Notes: generated by a model not told the origin, from the sequence alone. A stretch of DNA of 23,481 nt from Bacteroidia bacterium (GCA_026000155.1 BNYG01000032.1:1-23481); one strand, 5' to 3'. Positions 5,067-13,547 are shown, numbered from the stretch's first letter. A program made the numbers and translations.

Positions 5067-5983
5067 GACAGGCGTATCCATCTTACAGAATGGATGCGCT
5101 CTGCCGACTGTTTGGCAAGAGCCGTCAGGCTTATTATGAACGCTCGCATTATATTGCAGCAAAAAGTATGGAAGAAGACGTCATACTATCGTTGGTTCGT
5201 GCAGCCAGAAAGGATTTTCCACGTATGGGAAGCCGTAAATTGTTGATTTACCTTGCCCCAAAATTTGAATCGATGAACATTCAAATTGGCAGGGACAGTT
5301 TTATGGAGTTGCTGTATCGCAATTTTATGCTTGTCAGGCGAACAAGGAACAAAAAGAAAACAACATTTTCCAATCACTGGATGCACAAGTATCCCAATTT
5401 GATACGGGGTTATACTCCCGAATCTCCCAACCGTTTATGGGTCAGCGATATTACTTATATTGACATGGAAGATGATACGGCTTACCTGTCGCTCATTACG
5501 GATGCTTATTCACACAAAATTGTGGGATGGAATCTGGCTCGCACACTACGTTCCGGCAATGCACTTGCTGCATTGAAAATGGCATTAGGCAGTATCAAAG
5601 GCAAGCATCCGAAACTCATTCATCATTCCGACCGCGGTTCTCAATACTGCTGTGGAGAATACGTTTCTCTGCTGACATGTTACGATATACGCATCAGCAT
5701 GACAGAAAGTGGAGACCCGCTTGAAAATGCGGTAGCAGAACGAATTAACGGCATACTGAAAACCGAATGGCTCTATGTTTGCAAGCCGGATTCGTGGAAA
5801 AATATGCTTGCCTATGTCAGCAAAGTCATAGATTTATATAATAATCAGCGACCGCACCAAAGCATAGGGTATATGGTTCCTGCACTGGTTCACCAAACCG
5901 GTCAGAAAACAGAGCGCAAATGGAAAAGTTATTACAGACAGGATATAAAAGCCTTTCAGCAGGGGAACGAAGCGAAGGCGTAG
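4979..5983 (+). CDS. IS3-family transposase OrfB (DDE catalytic domain, expressed by -1 frameshift)
   Basis: This 334-codon open frame lies in the -1 phase relative to OrfA and overlaps it by 88 bases. It is probably translated mainly as an OrfAB fusion through the A7 slippery site at 5033-5039, so its first ~18 codons are probably not used. An HTH_21-like segment (VRQAYPSYRMDALCRLFGKSRQAYYE) precedes the integrase core. The catalytic triad is visible: Asp157 (WVSDITY), Asp218 (HHSDRGSQY) and Glu254 (NAVAERING), with the DD(35)E spacing of the family. The C terminus has the usual YNNQRPHQSIGYM. All key residues are present, so the element may still be active. A 15-bp hairpin spans its stop codon. 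Confidence 0.93.
   Translation: MFRQDDRDCGTGIENRHQKKIWCQTVLEVRQAYPSYRMDALCRLFGKSRQAYYERSHYIAAKSMEEDVILSLVRAARKDFPRMGSRKLLIYLAPKFESMNIQIGRDSFMELLYRNFMLVRRTRNKKKTTFSNHWMHKYPNLIRGYTPESPNRLWVSDITYIDMEDDTAYLSLITDAYSHKIVGWNLARTLRSGNALAALKMALGSIKGKHPKLIHHSDRGSQYCCGEYVSLLTCYDIRISMTESGDPLENAVAERINGILKTEWLYVCKPDSWKNMLAYVSKVIDLYNNQRPHQSIGYMVPALVHQTGQKTERKWKSYYRQDIKAFQQGNEAKA
5033..5039 (+). other. Programmed -1 frameshift site (A7)
   Basis: The heptamer A-AAA-AAA is in the zero frame of OrfA and matches X-XXY-YYZ. The -1 frame downstream is the catalytic OrfB frame. Confidence 0.8.
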
Positions 5984-6008
5984 CCGAAGCGGAGTTCCCC
6001 TGCTGAAA
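5954..6008 (+). terminator. Strong hairpin across the transposase stop codon
   Basis: A perfect 15-bp stem, TTTCAGCAGGGGAAC (5954-5968) with GTTCCCCTGCTGAAA (5994-6008), encloses 25 bases that include the TAG stop at 5981-5983. There is no U-run after it, so intrinsic termination is uncertain. mRNA protection or transposition control are alternatives. Confidence 0.45.
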
Positions 6009-6080
6009 CATCAAGCATCAAAATGTAACAAAAATCAAAAAGGTGATGATTGATTTAAAATATATTCTTAAATTTACAGA

Positions 6081-6163
6081 CTGTAAAGCAATAACAGGAC
6101 TAAAGCAAAATTGTCAAGTTATAGCAGGACAAAGACAAAAAAACTGTAAAGAAATTTTAGGAC
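6081..6163 (+). repeat. Three imperfect terminal-motif repeats at the IS right end
   Basis: Copies at 6081-6100, 6111-6130 and 6144-6163 share the pattern (C/T)TGT-AAG--AT---AGGAC, spaced 30 and 33 bases apart. A single inverted copy lies at the left end (4637-4656). They look like a series of transposase binding sites. Confidence 0.6.
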
Positions 6164-6183
6164 TAGTCATTTTTTGGTTCACG

Positions 6184-6464
6184 GTTCACGGTACACGGTG
6201 CAAAGGTGCACGGAAGGCGAAAGGCAAGGCACAGAGTGCCGGCATCTTTGTAGCCAGGTGCGTAAGCGCCTGGTAATGATGCATATACCTATTCATTGAG
6301 CTGCGTAGCTGCGACACATCGACGTGAAGGTGCCGCCGCTACGCGGCTCGTTTGTTGGTGGATATGCCTATATACCAGGCGCTTACGCACCTGGCTACAA
6401 AGATGCCGGCACTCTGTGCCTTGCCTCTCGCCTTCCGTGCACCTTTGCATCGTGTACCGTGAAC
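6184..6464. repeat. Large foldback element (92-base inverted repeats)
   Basis: Arms 6184-6275 and 6373-6464 are reverse complements over 92 bases with two mismatches, around a 97-base centre. Each arm is itself a chain of small palindromes: GTGCA-AAGG-TGCAC, GGCAC-AGA-GTGCC, and CCAGG...CCTGG around TGCGTAAGCG. The left arm is preceded by a tandem GGTTCAC repeat and T6, and the right arm is followed by A6. No gene is visible inside. It fills most of the 325 bases between the IS and the DUF3857 gene. A foldback/MITE-like element or a composite of REP-type palindromes is most likely. Confidence 0.7.
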
Positions 6465-6490
6465 TAAAAAAGGCTCACATCGTGTTCTAA

Positions 6491-8371
6491 TCATTCTTTT
6501 TTAAACCCGATTTTACCGTTTTGCAGCGTTTCTATCCGGTTATAGAATTTTTTCATTTCTTCAAAGGCGGTCGCCGGATACCTTCCTCTCTTGATTTCGA
6601 GCGTTTGCATATACACTATTTTATCCTCTTCCTCCACTATTTCCGATTTGAAAGATCCGTATTCCGACTCAATTTCGGTCGCTTTGGGTTTGGTTTCCAC
6701 CTTGTATCCTTCGGGAATCCGGACTGTGATAGTATCTTTTTGGTACATAGTTGAATGCCGGACGATATCGTATTTGCGGGTGGAACCGGTCAATAAGTCT
6801 TTCAATCCGGTGCGGGCCGGATTGGCTTGGATAAACATCCGGGAACCGGTTTGGGTGGCAAAATCTTCACAATCTACTGTGAAATAGACATCTAATTGCG
6901 GATGTTCTTCCAGGATTTCTTCTTTCCGGATGTTGCTTACTTGTGGTTTATGAACCCGCAGCAAACCGGCTAAAGCGTCGCTTTCTTCTTTGGCGTTGGC
7001 GTCTTGCAAGCTATAAAACAAGTTTTCAAATTCTTCGTTTTTTAAGGTGGAATGTACCTCCAAATGACCTGTCCCGGTATCGTCCAATTGAATTTGGATA
7101 GTATTAATCTCCGCATTATCGTGCGGTTGATATTCCGGCAAGGTATAAAAAAATGCTTTATCTTTCCCCACAGCCAAGGCGTCGTGCCCTGCCAAATCGC
7201 TGATATATCCGAAAGGGAAAAGCTGCGAAGTACATTCCAGAAATACGGTGTCTTTTTCCAGCGGAACCATTAAAATAACGTGGTTAGACTGCCCGAAACT
7301 GGGGAAATCGGAGAAGAAGCGTTTCTTTTTTGTACTGATTACGGTATAATAAGAAGGGATATCTACCGCTTCCAACAGTGATTTCATGTAATTGGAAAGC
7401 GCTTTGCAATCGCCAAAACCGGTTTGAATGACGTCTTCCGCTTTCATGGGCTGCCATCCGCCGATACCTAATTGGATACTGACGTAATGCGTGGTCTTTT
7501 GAAGATATTCGTACAGGATTTTCGCTTTTTCCCGTTTACCGGAAGCGCCTTGGGTTAATTCCAATACTTTATCTCTGGTTTTCTGAGGCAAGAAGTCTCT
7601 TCCCTGCAACAGCTTGGCTTGCCATTTACCGTAATTTTCCCAGGTACTCATGTTTCCGCAGGCATTTTCGACACAAAATTCTTCGGGAGCCAGATAAACC
7701 ATTGGAAATATTTCCTGAACAGGAGCCAGTTTCTCGTAAGAAATGGCAGCCGTTTCCTGTAATTTCCAACGATAGACATTATCCGAAACTTCTTCCGGTT
7801 GAATGTCTGTTCCTTGCGCTTTCGACCTTATCTTGTAATTTTCAGGAACTTGCAAGGTATAATCCGCCTTTTCGAGAGCGACCTGATAACCGGGAACCGG
7901 GTCGAAAAACGGATAGAACAAAATCCCGTTTTTGAATTTCATTTCATACTCGTATTTTACCGTATAGGGATAGGTGGGCGTATGATATTGGTAAAAAGTG
8001 GTCCGGCTGTTGGTTGCTAAATTGGAAGAAAGAGCCGATGTTGTCAAGTCTTTTTTACCCATCTTTTTAATCGTTTTGCCGGCAGCATCGTACACTTCTC
8101 CCGAAAAACTTTTCAATTCGTAAAAATCATCTTCACCGGTGACAAAATCCGAAAAGGATTTTCCTTTTTCATTCAGAACGGTAATGACATACGTTTTTTT
8201 GTATGCTCCGTTCTGTTCGTTTTGTTGAATAAAGGATTCGGAAGATTCCCGGATAACAGCTTGAGCACCGGTTTTCAACTCTTCCGGAATCAGGCTCACA
8301 AGATATCCTTCTTGTCCTTTTGCCTGATAAAAAAGGATAAGACTGAATAAAAGGAAAATCAGCTTTTTCAT
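6491..8371 (-). CDS. DUF3857 and transglutaminase-like domain protein (active-site residues largely kept)
   Basis: This 626-residue exported protein has a signal peptide (about 1-19, YQAKG|Q). A DUF3857 beta-rich domain follows (about 45-215), then a transglutaminase-like papain-fold core (about 265-390). Cys322 in GFGDCKALSNYMKSLL and His364 in SNHVIL are at the catalytic positions; the third position has Glu379 (FLECTSQ) where Asp is usual. A C-terminal beta domain of the DUF3858 type follows. Such proteins sit in the periplasm or at the surface of Bacteroidota, and their substrates are mostly unknown. The ATG lies one base after the stop of the upstream paralogue (TGA-A-ATG), so the pair is one operon and probably coupled. 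The foldback element starts 26 bases past its stop. Confidence 0.85.
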   Translation of the reverse strand: MKKLIFLLFSLILFYQAKGQEGYLVSLIPEELKTGAQAVIRESSESFIQQNEQNGAYKKTYVITVLNEKGKSFSDFVTGEDDFYELKSFSGEVYDAAGKTIKKMGKKDLTTSALSSNLATNSRTTFYQYHTPTYPYTVKYEYEMKFKNGILFYPFFDPVPGYQVALEKADYTLQVPENYKIRSKAQGTDIQPEEVSDNVYRWKLQETAAISYEKLAPVQEIFPMVYLAPEEFCVENACGNMSTWENYGKWQAKLLQGRDFLPQKTRDKVLELTQGASGKREKAKILYEYLQKTTHYVSIQLGIGGWQPMKAEDVIQTGFGDCKALSNYMKSLLEAVDIPSYYTVISTKKKRFFSDFPSFGQSNHVILMVPLEKDTVFLECTSQLFPFGYISDLAGHDALAVGKDKAFFYTLPEYQPHDNAEINTIQIQLDDTGTGHLEVHSTLKNEEFENLFYSLQDANAKEESDALAGLLRVHKPQVSNIRKEEILEEHPQLDVYFTVDCEDFATQTGSRMFIQANPARTGLKDLLTGSTRKYDIVRHSTMYQKDTITVRIPEGYKVETKPKATEIESEYGSFKSEIVEEEDKIVYMQTLEIKRGRYPATAFEEMKKFYNRIETLQNGKIGFKKE

Positions 8372-8372
8372 T

Positions 8373-10355
8373 TCAAAGTTTCTTAAAGATTAGTATTTCA
8401 TTGCATTTCGCATAGACTTTCGCCATAAAATCGCGCACACCGGTGTAATCGGTAGCCGGAATCACACAAGTATTCAATTTGAAGCGGTAGGCAATTTGCA
8501 CATTCGTTTCGTTTACCTGTACCATGTAGCTGAACTCCATTTCATTGTTATCGCCATAGATAATCCGTGCGGATTCAGGCGCTTCGTCTAATGCGTATCC
8601 TGCCGGAATGGCAATATTGATATTGATGCGGTCATCTTCGGGGTAATTGAATTCGATGGGCAGTTTTCGTTCTTCCGATTTGAATGGATTGGATTTCATG
8701 GTTTCAAACAACAAGGGATTGACGGTAACAATCTCATCCTCTCCCAATTGGATATTGTTGGCCGTAAAATCATACGTTTCCACAAAACTGAAATTGGGAC
8801 TCCTTTTTTCTTCTACCGAAAAACCGGTAATGGAAATTTCATTGTTGGTTTCCGTTTTCTGTATAAATTCAGTTTCATCTTTGTATCCTTCGTATGATTT
8901 TTTAAAAGAGAACGCACATTCACCTGCATAACTTTTGGATTTTTTACCGGTCAACAGGCCGTCTTCATTGAAAGCAACAATCAGGTTGGTTCTTTCCGCA
9001 TTATTTCCCACCTTGGTCAAATTAATCCAATCGAAGCCCGGGGCATAAATACACAATGCCTTATCCACCAGGCAATCCACCGGAATGACATTCAAGTCGC
9101 AATAAGGGCGGGTGGCATCCATGTAATAAACGGCATCGCCAATGGCTACCTGGACCACAAAATAATTGAGATTGTCGATACTCGGATAAGTCATGGGAAT
9201 TCTTCCTTTCGAGCGAAGGCTCATCACTACCGGATGAACTTGATAACCGGCGTTTTTCAAGGCGTTGAAAAGCAGAGCGTTGATTTCTGCACTCGTTCCT
9301 ACGCCTTCTTTCAAGGCTTTGGATGGATTATTGATAGATAAAGTACTGCGGTCGTTCCATTTTACTTTGCTGCGTACCAAATCCAGGATTGCCCTCAATT
9401 TGTCTTCATCGGTTCCCTCTGAAGCGCTGATAGCGGGTAATTCTTCTTTAAATAAACCTTTATTTTTCAGTTCTTTCCCAAAATTGTCGCTTTCCATTAA
9501 ACGATCCGTCACATTATTCCATGTTTGTGAAAAATCTTTGTAATACGAGCCGGGAAAACTGATTTGACGCAGTTCTAAGGATATTCCGGACTTAAAATCA
9601 TTATAATTCCATACAAAATTTTCATCTTTTAAAGCCGGAAGATCCTCTACTTCTGCCGAAATTTCTTCTCCGTTGCAATTATGCATCTGACCACCTATAT
9701 GGAAAGACATATTGACCGGTTTGATAGTTGAGTTAATCGGTTCATACCCTTTCATTTCCCGGTTAAAAATAAAATATTCCGGGATGCTGATCATAAAATG
9801 GCTGTATTTCACCGGTATGGAACGTTGAAATTGAAAATTCTCCGGATCATAAAAGTAGGGTGATCGAAGTGTATATTTGTATTCGATGACAGAGCCTGCC
9901 TTCGCTGCCGGAAGGGCAAATTTCATTCTTTTTTGAGATTCGGTTACATCTTCGGTAAAAATATAGTCTTTGGATAATTTTTCTTTCACCACTTTTCCGC
10001 CTTCCAAGTTGTAGGTCCAGCCGGTCAGACCGGTTATATTTTCAGACAAAAGAGCGCTGCGTCCTTTATAAAAAGGAATCGCGCCATTGGCATACTCCAC
10101 TCCATTGGATGTTAAAATTTTTATACGTACCGTATAGTTCGTAACAATTTCAAAATCCCGGGTTGCAGAATTCCAATCGTAATACACATCATTATTTTCA
10201 TAAACGACAAAAGCAGAGGCTGTTGAATCGTTATCATAAACCGTCATCTCCAATAAACCTTCGGGAACAGTCCCAAACTTAAATTTATTTTGGGCAATAA
10301 GAATCTGAACGGATAAAAGCAATCCGGCCAAAAGTGTGATTTTTTTCATATTCAT
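8373..10355 (-). CDS. DUF3857 and transglutaminase-fold protein with degenerate active site
   Basis: This 660-residue exported protein has a signal peptide (about 1-21, ILIAQ). The DUF3857 domain spans about residues 50-260, followed by a transglutaminase-like fold (about 310-420) and a C-terminal beta region. The position of the catalytic Cys is Ser355 (GVGTSAEINALLFNALKNAGY, usually GDC), and the His position appears to be Tyr398 (NLNYFVV). Asp413 (YMDATRP) is kept. It therefore probably acts as a binding or scaffold partner rather than an enzyme. It is first of a two-gene operon with a similarly built, Cys-containing paralogue. A promoter lies just upstream. The start could be Met1 or Met3. 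Confidence 0.83.
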   Translation of the reverse strand: MNMKKITLLAGLLLSVQILIAQNKFKFGTVPEGLLEMTVYDNDSTASAFVVYENNDVYYDWNSATRDFEIVTNYTVRIKILTSNGVEYANGAIPFYKGRSALLSENITGLTGWTYNLEGGKVVKEKLSKDYIFTEDVTESQKRMKFALPAAKAGSVIEYKYTLRSPYFYDPENFQFQRSIPVKYSHFMISIPEYFIFNREMKGYEPINSTIKPVNMSFHIGGQMHNCNGEEISAEVEDLPALKDENFVWNYNDFKSGISLELRQISFPGSYYKDFSQTWNNVTDRLMESDNFGKELKNKGLFKEELPAISASEGTDEDKLRAILDLVRSKVKWNDRSTLSINNPSKALKEGVGTSAEINALLFNALKNAGYQVHPVVMSLRSKGRIPMTYPSIDNLNYFVVQVAIGDAVYYMDATRPYCDLNVIPVDCLVDKALCIYAPGFDWINLTKVGNNAERTNLIVAFNEDGLLTGKKSKSYAGECAFSFKKSYEGYKDETEFIQKTETNNEISITGFSVEEKRSPNFSFVETYDFTANNIQLGEDEIVTVNPLLFETMKSNPFKSEERKLPIEFNYPEDDRININIAIPAGYALDEAPESARIIYGDNNEMEFSYMVQVNETNVQIAYRFKLNTCVIPATDYTGVRDFMAKVYAKCNEILIFKKL

Positions 10356-10384
10356 TAATTTGTTTAGATGTTAATTAACAGAAA

Positions 10385-10392
10385 CAAAAGTA
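10385..10392 (-). promoter_or_regulatory. Promoter (-7) of the DUF3857 operon
   Basis: Minus-strand TACTTTTG matches TAnnTTTG about 30 bases before the ATG at 10355, and a T-run about 18 bases further upstream can serve as the -33 element. It sits in the 47-base gap after the CotH gene, so the two operons can be separately controlled. Confidence 0.5.
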
Positions 10393-10402
10393 ATAATTAT
10401 AT

Positions 10403-12409
10403 TTAAAAAACCCTGCATTTGATTGTCTTATTTTCACCATTTTGCGCAACTATGTGAACAATATATACTCCCGGGGAAACAGTAAGTGTAAAATTGTGTC
10501 CGGTCTTTTGTACTTCGCTCTTCACTTTATGCCCCATATAATTGACGACCTCAACCGAAGTTATTTCCGTAATACTTTCTATATGAATGGCATTACTTCC
10601 TGTCCATAATTTAAGAGCAGGGAAAGCGGAGGTTTCAATGGCCACAGGAGGGTTATTATCCGGATTGGGCGTATAATTCAGTTTTTTATCCATCCAGGCA
10701 AACCGCTCCCGGATGTATTTTTTGACTACATTGACCTCTCCTTCGTAACTGCCTGCCGGTCTGTTGTTTTGATGCACCTGCCAGGTTAAATTACCCCACC
10801 GTTTGTAATTCATTTTTTGGGAAGCATCCATCAAGTCCGCATAATAATCGACGAGAGCGATCAGTTTTTCTTCCGTGACATAGCCCCAATCCCGGTAATT
10901 GGAATACGTGGTTTGGATTTCTTTGTAAAATTCGGCATCTAAAAGAAAACGGTTGATGATGCCTTTAGCATTTCCCGCAGCACTTCCTCGCCTGAAAATC
11001 CAGTCGCTCGTGCCGTTTATTCCGCAAACAGGGTACGTCCGGTTATCATTTTCAAAGGCAAGGTCAAAATCCCATACCGGCCCGAAGTAAAATTTGTCGT
11101 CGCTCCGTTGTTTATACATATAGACACTCCAATAGGTATCTGTATTTCCACTAAACTCACCCACTAAGAAATGGCGGATAAACGTTTGGGTATCCGTATA
11201 TTTGCGAAAACCGGTAACCGGATCTTTGTAATTGTTGTCGTAGATGGCGGCTTCCCATTTGTTGTAATGCGCTTTAATATAATCAAATTGTTGCGTAACA
11301 ATTTCATCACTATCCGGCGATTTAATGGTTACCGGTGTATCCCGCCAGGAAGTAAAATGCTTGGGTTCGCTGTCGGCATACGCATCAATTTCAATCAGGT
11401 ATCCACCCGTCAGGTTTTCTCCGGAAATATCCGACGGTTTCATTTCTTTGACATCCACCCGGTTTTTCCGGACATCTATGTGGTCGCAAAATTGATAACA
11501 TCCGATGTATTCACCATTTAAATAGACATTGACCGGTTGACCGGCAGGCGTATAAGGCATTTCCATATTTTTGCTGAGATCGAATGCCAACAAATTGCGC
11601 ATCAATGTTTTATCGCCGTAATTATTGATTAACGTCCAATTCCGGGCTTCGGCAGGATTCCCTAATATCCGGGCTTTTTTCGCCAATTTAATACGGTAAG
11701 GTTTCTTTTCAAAATTCCAACTGGCATTTCCCCGTCCCCGGATTTCCATGCTGTCGGTATAAATATCCGTGCCGTCTTTTGAAATAAACGAGACAATTCC
11801 TTTTATATAAACGGTTTTTGAAGTAATATCCTGGGCATTGACCGTATGAATAATGACATCGGGAATTCCGGTAATCTGGGTTAATTGGGCATCATTTCCT
11901 TCACTGGGGTAGCCGTAAAATTCCAGTTCGGCAATATTACACCGGACATCGTGAGGTCCCACGTAACGAACGTAACGGAATCCACGCGAATTATTTACCG
12001 TTTGTTCGGTCCATTTTCGTTCATCCGGTATTTCCGTAATCACTCTCAGCAAAACGGCATCCCCGAAATCAGCTTGATTCGCTCCTTCCAAAACGCCCAG
12101 TTCCAACCGTTTCGCCCAATCATTCCGGGGACAATACGCCACTTTGGTAATGACATGTTTTTCTCCCAAATCCAGTCCCAGCCAGGTATTGGAACGGTCG
12201 TAAGAGGCAAAATAAGTATTGAAATTTCCGTCGAAAGCATCTTTTTTCGTGTTCACGGTGGTGGAGCGGATGTTATTATTATCGTAATCCACACTATAAG
12301 TAGTCCCGATAATATTCACCGGCTGCAATTTCGATGCGGTCTGACCTCTTGCGGAAATAGAAAACAGGACACAAAAAAAGAAAATAAGTACTATAGGAGT
12401 AATTTTCAT
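10403..12409 (-). CDS. Surface protein: discoidin (F5/8C), CotH-like and T9SS sorting domains
   Basis: I place the start at 12409 (668 residues): this Met begins a clear signal peptide (MKITPIVLIFFFCVLFS, cleavage near ARG|Q), and a frame opening further upstream would overlap the preceding gene. Order: signal peptide; F5/8-type-C carbohydrate-binding-like domain (about 30-168, TWLGLDLGEKHVITKVAYC through RYVRYVGP and AELEFYG); a CotH domain (about 215-560) with IRGRGNASW, KKPYRIKL, GDKTLMRNLLAFDLSK, YIGCYQFCDHI and GPVWDFDLAFEN; and a T9SS type A-like C-terminal sorting domain ending GVYIVHIVAQNGENKTIK. CotH proteins are atypical protein kinases, known from Bacillus spore coats. The sorting domain predicts surface display or release. 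The ATG follows the cation-transporter stop by one base, suggesting coupling. Confidence 0.85.
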   Translation of the reverse strand: MKITPIVLIFFFCVLFSISARGQTASKLQPVNIIGTTYSVDYDNNNIRSTTVNTKKDAFDGNFNTYFASYDRSNTWLGLDLGEKHVITKVAYCPRNDWAKRLELGVLEGANQADFGDAVLLRVITEIPDERKWTEQTVNNSRGFRYVRYVGPHDVRCNIAELEFYGYPSEGNDAQLTQITGIPDVIIHTVNAQDITSKTVYIKGIVSFISKDGTDIYTDSMEIRGRGNASWNFEKKPYRIKLAKKARILGNPAEARNWTLINNYGDKTLMRNLLAFDLSKNMEMPYTPAGQPVNVYLNGEYIGCYQFCDHIDVRKNRVDVKEMKPSDISGENLTGGYLIEIDAYADSEPKHFTSWRDTPVTIKSPDSDEIVTQQFDYIKAHYNKWEAAIYDNNYKDPVTGFRKYTDTQTFIRHFLVGEFSGNTDTYWSVYMYKQRSDDKFYFGPVWDFDLAFENDNRTYPVCGINGTSDWIFRRGSAAGNAKGIINRFLLDAEFYKEIQTTYSNYRDWGYVTEEKLIALVDYYADLMDASQKMNYKRWGNLTWQVHQNNRPAGSYEGEVNVVKKYIRERFAWMDKKLNYTPNPDNNPPVAIETSAFPALKLWTGSNAIHIESITEITSVEVVNYMGHKVKSEVQKTGHNFTLTVSPGVYIVHIVAQNGENKTIKCRVF

Positions 12410-12410
12410 T

Positions 12411-13328
12411 TTATAAATTATCTTTATTGACACCGTATTTTTCTTCGCAATGGGTATCTCCCATCGGTTCGACATGAACAACGATGTCATACACATCGTC
12501 TATGGATGTTTTGATACTGTCTTCGACCTGTTGGGCGATCTGATGGGCTTCCGTCAGCGGAAGATGGCCGTCCACCTCAATATCCAGCACAATATTGTAC
12601 ATATTCCCGATTTGGTGGGAGCGGATACGGTGGGGATTATAGGCGCCCGGTACGTGTTCCACTGCCTGAATGATTTTCTCATAAATCGAAGTATCGGATA
12701 AGCCGTCCATTAATACCAGATTCGCTTCTTTGAATATGCCGACGGCCGAATAAATAATGTAAATACTGATTAACAGCGCTATAATCGGGTCTAAAATAGG
12801 CAAATTCAAAAGATAGGTAAATCCCAAACCCAACAATACGCCTGCTGAAATAAACACATCGTTCCGCATGTTGATGGCATTGGCTTTGAGCATCGACGAA
12901 CCGACTCTTTTCCCCTGTTGAAATTGGTAAAGCGCCAGCAACAATTTCCCGATAATGGAAATAACGGTTACCCAGATAGCCAGGGTAGTCGGTAATTGAT
13001 CTACTTCCGGATGAATAACCTTTTTAATAGATGTAACAAACATTTGTCCTCCCATAAAAAAGATGACAAAAGACAAAATGGTGGACGCAACATTCTCCGC
13101 ATTTTCCTGTCCGTAAGCATATTTGGAATTGGGCGGCCGGCTGATAATCGGCGTGGCGACTAAGATAACGACTGAGGTGATTACATCGGAAGCCGAGTCC
13201 AAACCGTCGCTCAATACAGCTAAACTTCCGGATATAACACCAATGACTATTTTTAACAGGGACAAGAAAGCATTGCCCAGAACACTGATCCAGGACGTAA
13301 GAAGCATTATTTTTTTCCGGTCTTCCAT
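12411..13328 (-). CDS. Cation diffusion facilitator family transporter
   Basis: I place the start at 13328 (MEDRKKIMLLTSW, 305 residues). A frame extends to 13394, but the promoter -7 element at 13373-13380 would then lie inside the coding sequence. The protein has the CDF layout: several membrane segments (VLGNAFLSLLKIVIGVISGSL at TM1, then LSDGLDSASDVITSVVILVA at TM2 with DxxxD metal ligands) and a C-terminal cytosolic domain (HQIAQQVEDSIK...VVHVEP) that dimerises. In TM5 the usual HxxxD reads NMRND, so Asn replaces His. It probably exports a divalent metal (Zn, Fe or Mn) against protons; the specificity is not certain. It is followed one base later by the CotH protein and is divergent from the susC operon. 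Confidence 0.88.
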   Translation of the reverse strand: MEDRKKIMLLTSWISVLGNAFLSLLKIVIGVISGSLAVLSDGLDSASDVITSVVILVATPIISRPPNSKYAYGQENAENVASTILSFVIFFMGGQMFVTSIKKVIHPEVDQLPTTLAIWVTVISIIGKLLLALYQFQQGKRVGSSMLKANAINMRNDVFISAGVLLGLGFTYLLNLPILDPIIALLISIYIIYSAVGIFKEANLVLMDGLSDTSIYEKIIQAVEHVPGAYNPHRIRSHQIGNMYNIVLDIEVDGHLPLTEAHQIAQQVEDSIKTSIDDVYDIVVHVEPMGDTHCEEKYGVNKDNL

Positions 13329-13372
13329 CAATTTATTATAACAATATGTCACACAGTATTTTTTTCCCGGGT

Positions 13373-13380
13373 CAAAATTA
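13373..13380 (-). promoter_or_regulatory. Promoter (-7) of the CDF-CotH operon
   Basis: Minus-strand TAATTTTG fits TAnnTTTG and lies about 45 bases before the chosen ATG at 13328. A T-rich stretch about 20 bases upstream is the possible -33 element. It faces away from the susC promoter 60-100 bases to the right. Confidence 0.5.
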
Positions 13381-13442
13381 GTTTTTTTGTACAATAAAAA
13401 AGGTATTTTTAATAAAAAATTGTGTAAATAGTCTAAAACATC

Positions 13443-13474
13443 TTTGTATTGTAACCCGAATAATTCTATCTTTG
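13443..13474 (+). promoter_or_regulatory. Promoter of the SusC/SusD operon
   Basis: A textbook Bacteroidota promoter: TTTG (13443-13446), 20 bases, then TATCTTTG (13467-13474). The leader to the susC ATG at 13548 is about 65 bases. No adjacent sigma/anti-sigma or two-component hybrid gene is seen. Confidence 0.75.
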
Positions 13475-13547
13475 TATTTGTTTAGGTTATCGAAAATTTT
13501 CCAAAGGAAGGAAATAACACATATATTTAATAGGTAATTTTAATTTT

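Larger units (their letters stand above)
4635..6165 (+). mobile_element. IS3-family insertion sequence
   Basis: This 1531-base element has two overlapping transposase frames. The left end TTGTCCTGAAATAGCTTTAC pairs with the inverted right end TAGTCCTAAAATTTCTTTAC (6165 backwards); about 17 of 21 bases match. The flanking GTC at 4632-4634 and 6166-6168 fits the 3-bp duplication typical of this family, though three bases can match by chance. The right end has three imperfect 20-base copies of the terminal motif. The element sits between the DGR and the DUF3857 genes and interrupts no recognisable gene. Confidence 0.8.

Noticed and set aside
6184..6464. Bidirectional intrinsic terminator.
   Set aside because: The arms are far too long and the flanks are T6 before and A6 after on the plus strand, the wrong polarity for U-runs after either stem.
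12410..12496. An upstream start for the CotH-like protein at 12496.
   Set aside because: The extra 29 residues overlap the CDF gene and precede a perfect signal peptide starting at 12409.
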